A stretch of 64,000 nt of DNA from contig NC_051107.1 of NCBI RefSeq assembly GCF_901709675.1, positions 1,357,501-1,421,500 of the forward strand. Direction: 5' to 3'. This DNA is from Syngnathus acus. Lineage: Eukaryota; Chordata; Actinopteri; Syngnathiformes; Syngnathidae. The notes under the pieces are model-generated. The model searched no databases and had not been told where the DNA came from. It worked only from the letters and a program-made list of their open reading frames with translations. The position numbers and the translations under genes are program-made. Within the stretch, counting starts at the first letter, position 1, and each line of letters begins with the position of its first letter. Positions 27,951-41,260 of the stretch are shown here, in pieces.

Positions 27951-28235
27951 AGAGCTGTCAAAATTAATCGATTAACTGTCAAGTATTTGATTATCAGATT
28001 AATCGACAATTATTTTGAGAATTGAGTAATCGTTCAGACATTTTTTTTATCATAGAATGATCCAAATTTAATTTAATCAATAAACAATTCCATATAAACA
28101 ACAATAAATGGGGAAAATATCTTTAATAATATCTTTAATACATGTGTGCAAAATGAAATTTTACCAGGTTATTCGATTAATCGAATAATGGAATCACCCA
28201 TAGAATATTCAATTCTAAAAATATTTGACAGCCCT
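27951..28235. mobile_element. AT-rich hAT-like MITE with ATTAATCGATTA core
   Basis: The ends are inverted: AGAGCTGTCAAAATT on the left and ATATTTGACAGCCCT on the right. The interior is packed with ATTAATCGATTAA and TTCGATTAATCGAATAA motifs. Related AATCGATTAATCG blocks lie at 35140-35285, 42880-43097 (with a TTTTGACAGC right end) and 56695-56740. Family assignment is by terminal motif; no clear target duplication was found. Confidence 0.55.
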
Positions 28236-28239
28236 AAAG

Positions 28240-31200
28240 AAGTACTTTGGATTTTATATTCCAGATGATCCAGTCCAGGCAATATTGATGCGTGTCGACA
28301 AACTACGTCTGTGCCCAAAGAAGGAAATACCTCAAACAATTTGAACCCAAAATCAACCCCTGTCTGTTCTTACTACAGGTACCTGCCAGAGTCCATAAAT
28401 CCACTTTTATCATGTGCTAGAATGTCATGAATCTCAATAAGTACATGAAAGGGGGGCCTCTGCTGACATTGAGCCAAAAAGTCATTCAGGATTGTATGGA
28501 CATAAGACAGCGTCCAGATGAAGCTTTTGCTGACTCTCTGTTTCGCATTTGATCTGTGCTCCGATACAAGACTGAGGTAAGCGCGAGCTGATAGCCACTA
28601 ACAGCTGGTATGTACTCATTTCCATTTTCCGGATCATCGTTCTCTCTTGAACAAACAGACAAGCAGTGGTTCATGTGGATTTCCGCGCTGGGGGGTGATG
28701 TTGAGGCAAATGGCAAACCAAGGGAGGGTGCATTTTTATGAGCGGCGAAACAAACAGACCAACTGAAAGACGGACAGACAAGGCATGTGGTTACCTGATC
28801 AAACAAGCTGACAACACACATCTGGAGCAGATGTTCCTGAAACTAGCTGCCTCGCTCTCCCACAACGAACTGGGAAAGCAAATTTGATATCGCTGCAGTC
28901 ATACTTCATCAAAATAAATACGTATCAATAATACGACCGACTGAGAAAATGAAATGCGGCTCCACAGAGTTAACTGCATTTTACATCTCCAAAGACTCTT
29001 AATAGTCAGCGAGTTCTTGGCCCTTATTCCGACCCCTTGTCTTCTCCTTTGCTTTGTTTTTATGAACTGACCCTTTAATCCTGTTCTAATCAAGCGGGTA
29101 CACACCAGCAGTTTCAAGGCACAGCACGAACACAGCCGGGATCTAGGTAAAGGTCTTGAACCTGGCAGGATCAGACTGAGTCCATTTCCCTAAGGGTGTG
29201 CAGATGACACGTGTGAGGGTGGATAAGCACCAACCATCTGTGACTCCAGACGTCTTTCTGGGCAATACATTTGGAAGCTGACACACCGCATCGGATATTA
29301 CTTTCATATTGTAATAATAAACCGGCTTGTGTCTCGGAAAAAAAAAAAGGGATGATAGAGTGTTCTGGAGGGTACCGCCCTTCCTGAAATTTAATATCAG
29401 GTGGTTGGGGTATGTGTTTGGTTATGGAAATTATTAGGGCAACGCCTTGTGGTTGAGGGAGAGCAGGTTTAATGACGAGGGTTAGTGGCAACGAGATTTT
29501 TTTTTTTTTTTTTTTTAAAAAGCATTGTTATTGTGTGTTGTATGTGACATAAAGACACATGAGCCAGCCAACCAGAGTTGAGGTGACATAATTGTGTGTG
29601 ATCTTTAAGTGAGTGTGGCAGGCTGCCCTTTCTGCATCTGTTCCCTATAGTGCCTCATTAGTGGAATTCCTGCGGGAACTGACGGACAGGTCAGGAAGAG
29701 GGTCCCAGACTTCTGACATCTGTACATCTGACAGGGCCCATAATACTCAGATGGGGGAAACAACACAAAGAGGGGGGGTGCTAATCCCGAGGCCCTGACC
29801 TCGCGGCCCATGATCCGATGAGGTGAGACCGAGAAGGCCTGTTGATCTTTGCGGTTACTGTGGCGAGGTTTGGGAAGAACCATGAAAGGGACGGGTACAA
29901 GCTCGTGAGAGTGATACGAGCACATTACAAACATGCTGGTGAAGCTTGTAGCGTTTAAAACTTCATTTGAATTTAATATCACCCACAAGAAATAAAGGAG
30001 TGGAGACTTTGTCGACCACAGAGTGGTTTTTGCTAGATGAACTAAATCCTTTGAGTACCACAAACAAAATTCCATGTCTTGCTCATTTGCAATTCCGTCT
30101 TGCTCATGTTTCAGAAAGCTTGTGATGGCCGATCTTCTTCAGCTTCTCTCCAACGTTTGTTTCATCAATGTTTACTGTCAGATGTTCAGTGACGCATGAT
30201 CCATCGTCGGCTCACCACATCTCGACAGTACTCATGCAATCAGCATGACACGCAGATAAATATCGGTAAACACTTTGCGACACCGCCCAGCTGCTTTTCA
30301 TTTTTCCGCTGTCTATGCCGGTCACGCGAGTGTCCAGGAAAGCAAACGCGATACCTTGAGAATCCCGGTGGGTTTACACCACTCCAGGTCCTGAATCAAA
30401 CACTGTGTGACTAAAGTCCTGCCAGAAGGCGTCAAAAGAGATTCATGACTATTTCACCTAGCCCGTCACCTTAAATTAACCTTAACGTTCTTCAACTTTA
30501 CGAGTAGACAGCCTATCAATGCAAATGAACAACTTTCACTATCAATTATGTTCAAACAACTAGGCGGGCGGACCCCAACTGAAGAACGGGGGTTTCTGTG
30601 AGTATTCTGGCATCGAAGTTACAAATGGGAACACAAAGTTAAAGGGATAACGCCAAATAAATCCGAATATGTGAGAACAAACTCCCTAAGGCATCGTATC
30701 AAGTGGTCGGAATGTGACCGGACAAAAACCATCAGAATAGGATTAGTAAACTTTCCTACACAACACAGCATGAGTCACTTTAACCAAACTGTCCATTCGC
30801 CAGGGAATATGATCATTTCTCTCCATAAACTAAATTGAATACTATTATTTGAGCAACTGCTACAAAACATAATGAGGCACTACATGCAGTACATCATGTT
30901 GAATTCAGAGTATGTGACGCTAATAGCGGTGGTTGCCCCGGGGCATCGCTGTCAAAAACACACTGCTTTCATTGTAGCCATCGAGTCCTTTGACTTGTGG
31001 GTTACGAAATTTGGTGCCCTTTCTAGATGTCTTCCCAAACTGGCAGAAAGTACTGGCAGATAGTGCAAAGCCATACTTGGATGTAATTAAATGTGACGCC
31101 TTATTTGAAAGACTTCAAAAGCAAAATTGTGCTTCGTTCACCTAATCCCACCAGGCTACAAATAGTCATATAAACATGTCACATTTTTCAACATTAACAG

Positions 31201-33310
31201 ATTTGACAGGCCACAGTGAAACCAGTAGCATAAGGCGGGCAGATGCCACGGTGCATTCCAGATGAAAAATTTAGTCATCCTATTATACAATGTAATCCTT
31301 CCTCCATTTTTGGTCCCAGATTCCCTGAACCTTTATCACAATTTTAAGTGAAATTGCATCCAGATGTGGCCTGAGCCCATCTTAGGGTCAGTCAGTGTTG
31401 GGGCTGGAGTCCGGGGAGGCACCACGTGGTTCTCGGCACACGCCTAGTCACGCTGAATAAACTTGACCCGGCGGTGACCCGGACTAGTCAGCCTTCACTC
31501 ATCCGCTGTCGCTGCGAGCCCGTTGGATCTCGACCCTCGATGTCGACCAACTGGAGGGTACTTCCTTTGGGTCGCATTCAAGAACCATACGCCACGTCTG
31601 GAACCGACCTCCTCTGTAATGGCTTCTTGCGGCTAACATTGTTCGTTCCGCTCAAGTCGACCGACCGCATCGTGAAAACACGCTGCAGACTTGAACGTAC
31701 GAGTGGTGACGTCCTTTTGTTCCGTCAAGTGTAAAACAAAACAGATGAGGTACGGTGTTGACATTGAACAGCCAAATAAGGACGTCACAATATTAGGTCA
31801 CGCATGCACACTGGTTATTAAATATAAAAGATAAGTAACCGAGGGTGTAGGAAAGATTCACTTGGGAATCGTGAACTTGACACATGGGGAGCAATATAAA
31901 CTGTTTGCGCTTCACTGCGATTCAAAAGAGTGTTTACATTCCCCGTGGCTCATCCCTGACTGTGAGTGGTTAAACACATCAGGGCTGTGAAATCAACAAC
32001 TGCACATCCCCCCGGCGTCTTCATTGCAGATTTCGGCACCGACAAGAATATCTGGATGCATGTCAGGGGCTTTTAAATTGAAAACCACACGGATCTGGAA
32101 GGCTTAGCCCTAACCCTTAACTAATCAGACTGGAGACTCTGGAATACAGCATGCGGTTTTCACACAGGTAGTGGAGCAGAAAGGAACCCTCCCCAAAGCG
32201 GTCTGTGGACTCTGAGTGGTATCAGGATATCTGCCAGAAAGTATTCCGGTCGCTGCGCTTGACATGTTTCCCGTTGCAATCTGCGGTGGAAATGAAACCT
32301 TCACGCTCAGTGAGAGTTCATCCCAAGCAGCTTGTAAATGTTTTCACTATGATGAGAGCCGTAAAACAAGAAAGGCCGGACTTTTTAAGACCACCTATGA
32401 TCTCACACGAAAAAAAACACATAGTATGTAATCGTGCAAGTGAAGCTCATAACGACAACATATAGCAGAGTGAAAGTCAACGGCAGCTCGGCATGTGCCT
32501 AAGACTGTTTTTGCAAAAGTAATTATTGTCAAGAAGATAAGGAAGTAAGTCCACTAACTAATCAGCCTTAACCACTAATTGGCCTTACACATGAAGTCGT
32601 GCAAGATTCGAAGAGCTTACAAATCTGTTAGTGTCCGAGCGCCAAACCCAGAGCTAACGTGTAGTTACCGCCGGACGTCATTGAAATTATCTGTCTACAG
32701 ATTGCTTTGCGGCTTCCTGGTAATACAAGAACCCAAAATGGAGGAGTCCAGTTATACTCCCGAGTTGGTCCGGACCCAAGAAGGGCGTCATCGTTATGCA
32801 CATGATCTCGTCGCGATCCAAACTGCTGACATCAAGGAAAGACGCCGATGCTGCGAAACACCAGATACGCCGCCATGGCTCTGCTTTCAGATTCCGTATG
32901 AATGCTTTGTGTTTTTGAAGCGTTGCCAGATGTCAACAAAGCAGCCGGATGCCAACAACTGTTTTGTCTTCGCAAGTCAATCAAACATTATAAACATAAG
33001 TTCTTTGCTTGATTCTTTTGGAACCAAAACAAAAACATAAAAATAATTAATCCCAGGACTAAATGCGGGCCTAAGAATTCCGGGTATGTTTCATTACAAG
33101 TTCTCATATATCCACCGTGATTAGACGAGAAAGGTTCACTTTGGCCCAACATAGCCCATGAATGCAACACCACCTGCTTCCCTGGATAATAATATTATTT
33201 TCTCGTGTTCCATTGGTAACATTTTAATGCTTCAGTCTTAGCATGGGGGTATGATTTCCATTCCATCAAATTTTACTGGAGCCATTTTATCAGACCGACC
33301 AAATCTTCCA
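28240..33310. other. Intergenic, no gene seen
   Basis: Unique sequence with a long A/T homopolymer (T run about 29497-29516). Open frames at about 29.6-30.1, 31.4-31.7 and 32.6-33.0 kb lack domains, splice context or compositional support. Confidence 0.5.
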
Positions 33311-33317
33311 AATGATG

Positions 33318-33627
33318 TACACAACCGTTCAAACGTTTGGGGTCACAGTATTTTCCATGAAAACTAACATAATTGCACAAGAGTTTTCAAGTGTTTTCTA
33401 ATCATCCATTAGCCTTCTAAACATAATTGGCAAACAAAATGGACCATTGGAACACTGAAGGGATGCTTGCTGGAAATGGGCCTTTAAAAATTTGTCATTT
33501 ACAACGTTAACAATGTATGGAGTGTATTCCTGATTAGTTTAATGTTATACTCATTGAAAAAAAAAAGCGATTTTATTTTAAAAATAAGGACATATTTAAG
33601 TGACCCCAAACTTTGAACGGTAGTGTA
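33318..33627. mobile_element. Tc1/mariner-type MITE
   Basis: 310 bp bounded by TACACAACCGTTCAAACGTT on the left and the inverse of TACACTACCGTTCAAAGTTT on the right. Both ends continue into GGGGTCAC, so the inverted terminus is about 28 bp with a few mismatches. Each end carries a TA dinucleotide, as expected of Tc1/mariner insertions. This terminus is very common in teleosts. It is non-coding. Confidence 0.75.
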
Positions 33628-35134
33628 AATTGTATTGAAACTAATGTTGTGGGCTTACTCATTTCTGATACAGAACAGGACAGCAGGTGTTTGCTTCGTC
33701 GCTAGTCCCAAAATCAGACCAGCACTTTTGACCCCCCACCAAAGATAGTGACCTACAGTAAAAATTCAGGCCTTTGCAACCCCTCAAGGCCCTGGAGGTC
33801 GTAGGAGAAGCGCACAGGTGGCAAAGCAATCAGATTCAAACGATGAGCTGTTTTCTCCTCCACCAACAGGGTCATTAGCACTTTCAGAGCGAGTCTCAGC
33901 GGGGGATCGGGACTCTCGGGGTTTTGATCTCGGTGAGAGTGTGTGAAGCCATGAAATGTGGGGGCAAACCCTAGACCATGGGGAAGGGCGCAAATGGTAG
34001 AGCGATCACAGAGCTTAAAGAGGTCAGGTGGCTTTTTCATCTCTGTCGAAGGCGCCTGGCGAAACGCAAGCCACGCACAAAGGACAGGCGCTGTGTTGAT
34101 TGACAGGTGCGAGAGGACGAGGTTAATGCTATTCCGCTTACGTCCACGGAGCCGAAAGAAAACGACAACAAAACAGAAATAACAAGGAGGGAATAAAGCG
34201 GACTCCTCTGAGTTTTCGCCAAGACGGGAGGATGAAAAATTGGACGCTAAGTGACGGATGCTTAACTGTCAGCTTTAATAGGCAGCGAGGCGCGAGCGTT
34301 GCCGCTGCCGCTTCAGTCTGAGGGAGAACAAGTCCAATGATCAACACAGGGGAGCCAATTAAAACCAAAACTTTGGCAGCCAACTACGATGCTTAGCCTC
34401 GCATCAGATCCATAAAAAGGTTGTTGTTTTTTTTTCTTTCTGCAGAAACCTAGCCTTATCGATTTGTGGTCCCCTGCTAAATCACAGAGCCTCCGCTTTA
34501 ATTATTTCTCAGCTCCGGGAGAGTGCGGTTTTGTTGTGCCGAGAGGAGAGGGGAGGGGGGGAGTGCTGAGATCGCTGGCTCTTGTGATAAGACGGGAGAG
34601 TCTAATGACAAGGTCAGCCAGGTGGAGGAGGCGAGGCCGCGCTCAATTGTGAAGACGGTGAAGGTTTCTTCACGCCGTCGCCTGCCGGGATCAAAAAGAG
34701 GGCTGCTTTTCCATCGATGCTTGAACTGGTTGTTTTTCACTCTCTAATTGGAGACTCAGATGAACACTGATGTGAACTTCTTCATTCTATTCTTTGAAAT
34801 TATTTGAAAGAAGCTTGAAGTGTGTCGTGTTTGTTGTTTTTCCTTTCCCTGGAGACAGCCGTGTGTTTTTTTGAACCGAGATAATCTGCCAGGTGACCAG
34901 ATGCAAGTGACAAAACATGCTGGCAACAAAATGTGTTATGAATACATTGGTTATTTCTGGAGGACTGTATTTATACTGTTTGCTAATTAAATGTTATGCA
35001 ACGAACCTTTAGTCACTCACGATAGCGCTGCGAATTATATCAACATTTTTGGAAAACCTTGCCAACTATTCTATTGATCAAAGATGTTGTATATTTTTTA
35101 GATGTAAAACTGTCACTAGTGAATATTTTTAAAA

Positions 35135-35295
35135 ATGATTATCCTATCGATTAATCGAATAATCTGAGGACTGCATGAATAAGAGATTAACTGATTCGAA
35201 TAATTTGACAATTTTAAGCGAAACAATGGCTCTTATCGATTACTCGATTTGATAATCGATTAGTTGTCGATTAATCGATTAATTTCTAAAACTAA
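35135..35295. repeat. ATTAATCGATTA-type repeat remnant
   Basis: Dense ATCGATTAATCGA motifs on both strands, related to the element at 27951-28235 but without recognisable ends. Confidence 0.5.
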
Positions 35296-35495
35296 TAAAT
35301 AGAACAAAACTAGCATTACAGCGACTTTATTGGCCTCCTACTGATCCCGCACAGCAACTTCCTGGGAGGTGGTCTGAAAATAGATCTTCCTGGCAACTCT
35401 TTCTCACTTTACACACCATGATGGAGTGAGTGACAGTCACAACAGTGTTGATGTTTGTTTTCCTCACATAAAAGCACAGTGAGCTATCATGAGAA

Positions 35496-35518
35496 GGGGG
35501 GGGGGGGGGGGGGGGGGG
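35496..35518 (+). repeat. Uninterrupted G23 tract
   Basis: Twenty-three consecutive G residues, unique in the window for length. The exact length should be treated with caution because homopolymers are error-prone in assembly. Confidence 0.9.
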
Positions 35519-35519
35519 T

Positions 35520-38500
35520 TTGAACCATTAAATGCCACAGCCGAGAGGTAGTTGGTTCCATTGTTGCACTTTGTCAAGCAGCTGCTCCATCTATCAGCGG
35601 TACCCTTCCGACGGACTTCCACCGTATTGCTCTAACATCTGTCTAGCGTGCCAAACATCTCAAACAATGATAGATGGAGAGGCTGGATCATGTGGGCACC
35701 ACACACATCTGGTTCATGATTCACACATGAACGTCTACGCTCCGTGAAGCCGGTGAAAATATTCTGTCAATGAACCTCCACAAAAAAGTGTGTCATAAAA
35801 TGTCATTTTGCTGGTTGAGCGGGATCACACTTCAATGGATTCAAAAAGTCACACTGTCTGTCGAGAAATATTTGACATCTTCATACGAGTGTCTTCCTTT
35901 ACATGGGACGCCCAAACAAGGCTCGCAAACATCTCGCTGGAATCCTAAAGATGCTGAAATCAAAATGAGCGTTTCAACAGGTTGAAAGGACAAAAAATGG
36001 TTCATATTAAGGTTTGGAAATGTACAATGGATGGTGCGGAACTATTTTGGGTCTTGTCTGAGACCGCCGTGTAGAAAGAGTCATCTTTCCAGTTGTGGGG
36101 ATTTCAGGCAGCCTTTCACCTCATTTGGGGGTTGACCCCCATTACCCTTAAGCCCACAAATACGCGCGTCTACAGGTCATTTACTGTAGCGGTCCATGAT
36201 GGTTGCGCACGGACCGATGGGCCGTCACGGTCTACTGAAAGGAGGCCCGTGACATTCTTTAAACAAGAACCTGTTGTGCTGGTTCTCGACTACCACCCCA
36301 CATGTTGAACAACCCTCCATACGTTATCTCAGACTTTGTAACCTCGATGCCTATTTTCATTCGGATTTATTCAACGCCCCCGTGGCCACTGGAGTCAAGA
36401 GATTAAAATGGCTCGTCGTCAACAAGCGGCAGGCACACCACGGTCGCTGGCATCAGACAGCTCAGGAAAAAAGGCCATAATTAAACAACTCAAGCTCTGG
36501 GTAATTAGTCAACAGTGGTCCTAATTACCCCATTCTCGAGGTGATTACAGCCCACATGGGGACAGAGAAAGATGGTCGCTTAGAAAGAGAGAGAAGAACT
36601 GTAAGACTGGAATAGAAAGATCAGGATGCCACAATCTTGGCCGAAACTATTATCGACTATCGCCATCATTGTTACGGGATCTATCGGACACAGGTCAGTG
36701 CGTATCCTCTCTGTCTCAGCATCTTTGGGAACAAGATAGATGACGCTGCCAGAAGCATAGCGCTCGCTTCTTGTTCTCCGAGACCCGGAGGGACACGCAT
36801 GGATCGATGTTCCATGTTGATTCAGCAAAGAAGAATGAAGTCACATTCGAAAAGAATGCTTAAGAAATCAAAGCAGTCCATTTTTTTTTTGGAGTAGCTG
36901 AGAGTCCATCCAAACAAATAATAGCCAATAAAAGTACTTGAGTGGTGACGCAGCTAGTTTAAAGCCCCAGGAGTTCCATTTGGGTCGAAGAGAACCTGAA
37001 AGTTTCTTGCAGCCATTTGCAGCCATGATGGGAGATTTGTGCTCCCCGACTGTCAGAACAACATCATTAGCATGCGCTTGTCATTATTTAAACACGCACA
37101 CTGCCGGATCAGAGCGTGACATCTGCTTTGTGTTGAGTGAGTGAGAAAAGCCATTTGAGCCTGGGTGTCGAGCGCGGCTGATTGATACCGCGCACGGCCC
37201 TGCGTCCCGGCGGTCACATTAGCCGCCGTGCGCCGCCGCGATACAGTCGCACCTGTCGGCTGTGATGGAGGATCGCCTCGCCGTCGGAAGTGAATAAACA
37301 GACTCTGGGAGAAACTTTGAAGTCTCAAAATCAATCTCACCTTTCATTCTCATTGTTGGGTTAATAGCGTAGCAACAGAGTTGGATGGCTTGCAAATATT
37401 TCCATGCTGCCACAGCATGATATCATACGCAGAATGTTGGGCAAGGATTATTTCGCTGGAATGGACCTGAGGCAAGATTTTATTGTTCTCCTCTCCCTCT
37501 CGGGTGAGTAACGTGATATGGGCTTGATTTGCAGACGCAATACAAATAAGATCACCGCATAAGTTGTGCTCCTCAGGCCATACATACTAGTATAGCATAT
37601 GTAAATACCGGACATCTCCAGCAAAACCGCACTGACACCAGATTTCTGACGGCCTGTAACATGCTTTTTTTGGCTAGTAGCGCGTCTCTCCTCAGAAACA
37701 ATTAGCTTCAAATATGACACTCTAATGTGTTTGTTGAGAAATAATTGACATTATTTAATTAGTCACTCCCAAAGGGTTCCAAACTCACAGTTCAAACTTG
37801 CTTAAATAGTAAATAAAATCGTTTTTGTTAGCACAATCAATGTTATCTTTTCCTCAAGCAGGTGGATTAGCATTAGCAGTTGCCACAGTAGTGCTCACGC
37901 AGGTCAAATAAAGGTCGCTGGAAAGATATATGGCGGCGGCTTGCTGAAGAAATTCAGCGTCAACTCTTTTGTATAACGACTTCATTCATCTGTTTCGGTC
38001 TTTTCGGCTAAAGCGGCGGTGGAGCTTGAGGTTATTAGCTAACGAAACGGTACGGCGGCTTGGCCGCGCCGCCTCTGCCGCAATTGATCGGCAGGCTGGC
38101 CGCAAAGGAGAATAGCGGTCCCGTAAGATCCATTCTCATTTGGCTCCGTTATTGATATCCAGCATTTCGAGCGCTAGTTACTGAGCGGTTGTGTTCGAAA
38201 GCGGCGTCGATATGTGCATTCATTAACACTCAAGCTAATGAAGTTGGTTTAACAGGCGACTGACTCCCCATCGATGAAAAAAAAAATGATTCTGAGGTAG
38301 CCTTCATATAATTGGCAAACTCTTGTCGAAAAACCACAAATGCGAAAACGTTTTACTTCAGTCTGCGCCTCATAAAAGTCACCCCGGAGCGTCTGGGCAT
38401 GAATCCGTAAAGCTTCGGCTCTCCAAAACAAACGCGTCTTGTCGAAGCGCTCCCGGGGAGAGAACGAGGAGAAGCTTGGCAGAGGAAACACAAGTACGGA

Positions 38501-40890
38501 TGGCTAGAAAGGGGGAAAAAAAAGTGGGGAGGGATGGCTGTACATTTCTTTTTGTGAGGAAAGGGTCAACGACGACGGGGGTCTCCAGTGGGAAAAATAT
38601 CAGCGGCATTATGGAGTGTGGCTCAGCCTGCCATCGCTATTAACGAGAGGAAGAGCCCTGTCAGCGCGAACAAAAAGGAAAAAGCCAGAATAACGACAAG
38701 ACGGACAGCGAGAGAGAGAGAGAAAAGACCCGAGCGACGCATTGAAATATTTTTCTTGGATTTATAGTCCACTGCGGCGATTTTTATGTGAACATACACA
38801 CACACATACAGACACGTCACCGCTTTAGTTGGAACGTGCTGACTTTTTGTGAAGTCACCACATCTTGGGATCAAGTTTATCGATCGGCTTTGTTTTCTTT
38901 TTGGCGTATCCATCGGCATGTGTGCTTGAAAAGTTTCCACCTCATTTTTTCCAACATTGTGTTGGTGTCTAACTATGAGGAGGTGACAGTGCAGAAATTA
39001 ATTAACGCGATGCTGATAGAGCAAATAGTAAGAAGCGAGAGAGGAGGAAGACAAAGAATATGCAAGAAAGCAGAAAATGTGCCCCGAGATAAATCGATGA
39101 ATGACTTTGGGAAGAACAATGGGAGGAAACACACAATAGGAGGTAAATTAGATGAAAACGCAGGCTCGGGTTCTGCTAAGGCCACAATGGAGTTTGAGGT
39201 TATTGTGACAGTGTGACAAAGTTCAGTGGGACTTTTGAGAAGCCGATCAACTTCATGACCCCGACCCTGAACTCCCGCTATGACTCAGTCCTTCCGTCTA
39301 AAACGGCCGTGAACAGCTGCGGGCGGGCATTTGACGGTGCCTGGCGGGACACCCAGCGGGGCGGCGACCGTTCGCAGGGGATGATTGACAGATGACAAAA
39401 GGGGGGGAGGGTGGCGCAAGTTTCCACAAGCCCGATGAGTGACAAGTTGGGAGTCAGATCATTGTCCTGGAAACTACATGTTATTAATTTTGAAAGAAAA
39501 CACTTTTTTAAACCATGTATTTTTGCTCTATTTATTTTCATGAAGCCACAAATGAAGAAGAGTTGCACTACTACCGTTACCCTGCAGTATTTTTTCTTGC
39601 AGAGGATAAAGAATATATCCTTGAGAGTATTGTCATAGTCAAATGTGTTGATGTAGTGTATCCTTTGCTTGAAGCGTTATAACCCAGCGACAATTGATGC
39701 TAATTGCTAGCCTGTCTATGGTGTTTTGCATTGTTTGATAGCATCTAGCTAAGCGGCTCTTGTTTGTTTGAAATATAATAACTGGTGAGCCAGGGAATTA
39801 TAAGCGGTTCAAACTACTGTATTTCTTTTGCAAGGGGTGGGGGGCTGCTCACCTGGGATGCTCTCAACTTCTTGGAGGGGGAATAACGCAAGTGGCCTCC
39901 ACATCTAAAAGCCATTCGTGCCTCATTTCCTCCTCCTCTTCCTCTGGTTGCTTGTAAAATCTCACATATGTTCTCATTCTTATCTCCCTGGTCTTTCTTC
40001 TCTCTCCGCTTCCTGGCAGCAGGTAACCAGTAGGGGAAAAAAATAGCTCTGGACTATCGAGGGAGGCACAATTAGTGGTGACGCAGACGGGGCATGTGCT
40101 TTGAATTAAAAGGTTTTGCACCGGAGGAATTAGTATAAGGGTTTGCATAGTGAGACTGATAAAATTTGCGCGGCGGTTTGTGAATCACACAAATGTTCAT
40201 TCTGATACGAGGCCGCCATCAATCATCCAATTGCGCGTCTACGCCTCACACCTCCGCCTGTTTCTCCCTCTGTCATCGCACAACAGCAGTTGGCCAAAGA
40301 CGGAACGTGGACCATCTCGCTCGCCAAATGGAGGCGTGGATGAGCGAGACACACACACACACACGCTGGAATCCTCCACGGTCTCCATGGTGATTGTTTT
40401 AGTGCTTCATCGAATGAACTTGCCCCCCCTCGCATCTGTTTCGGCGTTGAGTCACGAGACGACAATCATCATCGGCTAAGCAACAATGGGGAGCCAAGTA
40501 GCGTCACAATACGAGGAAGCACCTTTGCGCAGTTAAAACAAACGTGCGGTTATTTGCGGGAAGCTGCTTGAAAATGTTGACGAGCGCCGCACAGGCCAAC
40601 TGAGATGAGGCATCAAACATTTGGACAATCAACACCATCTAGTGGCTTGTAGAGAATTACGCGTCCGGCATTCATTTTTGAAAGGATAATTCCGCAGAAT
40701 TGGGGATACAAATATGACCATGCTAGCATTTGAACCCCGGAGACAAACTCAGAGTGACCCAGAATTGGAGCTCGAGAGCTTTTTGGTGGAGTCCGATTGT
40801 AGTCATTTCCGGTACATTTTTAAGTACCTTGAGCTTAGAAATGAAGGAACGAGGGGAAAAAAAAAATCACAGCCAATTCAGAGGAGGAGG
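35520..40890. other. Intergenic with GC-rich patches, no gene seen
   Basis: Contains CpG-rich patches at about 37160-37265 and 38000-38110 that stand out from the AT-rich surroundings, and a TAATTA inverted repeat at 36499-36530. No coding exon could be built across them on either strand. They could be promoters of unannotated transcripts or enhancers. Confidence 0.45.
36499..36530. promoter_or_regulatory. Paired TAATTA sites in a 10-bp perfect inverted repeat
   Basis: GGGTAATTAG (36499-36508) and CTAATTACCC (36521-36530) are exact reverse complements separated by 12 bp. Each arm carries TAATTA, the core bound by many homeodomain proteins. Function is inferred only from the motif. Confidence 0.3.
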
Positions 40891-40894
40891 GAGC

Positions 40895-41260
40895 CCTCTC
40901 ATAACATTTGGGTTAAAAATAACCTAAATTGGGTCAAAAAAGGAGCGACAACTTTTTGGGTCATTCATTTAACCCCCAAATGTATAACCTACAAAATAAA
41001 AAGAAATGGGTGGTTTTGCACAAACAAACCCAAATGTGTTATTAATTTAACCAAATGTTTGGTGTTAAACAAATAACCCAAAAAGTTGGGACCAGCACAG
41101 CTTTTTGGGTAAATTATGAAACCCAAAAACGAATAACCCACAAACAAAAACTGGGTAGTTTTGTACACACATAAAACAGACCCACATTTTTGTATGAAAA
41201 AACAAAAACAAGTTTGTCTTCTTTTGGGGGGGTAATTTTAAGTGGGTTAATTTTGACCAA
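40895..41260. repeat. AACCCAAA/TTTGGGTT repeat block
   Basis: Many degenerate copies of ACCCAAAAAGTTGGG and its complement on both strands, a dispersed repeat type frequent in fish. The open frame spanning part of it is repeat-derived. Confidence 0.55.

Noticed and set aside
29605-30075. 156-codon open frame, minus strand
   Set aside because: No recognisable domain or exon signals.
38788-39216. 142-codon open frame, plus strand
   Set aside because: No homology recognised; sequence texture is non-coding.
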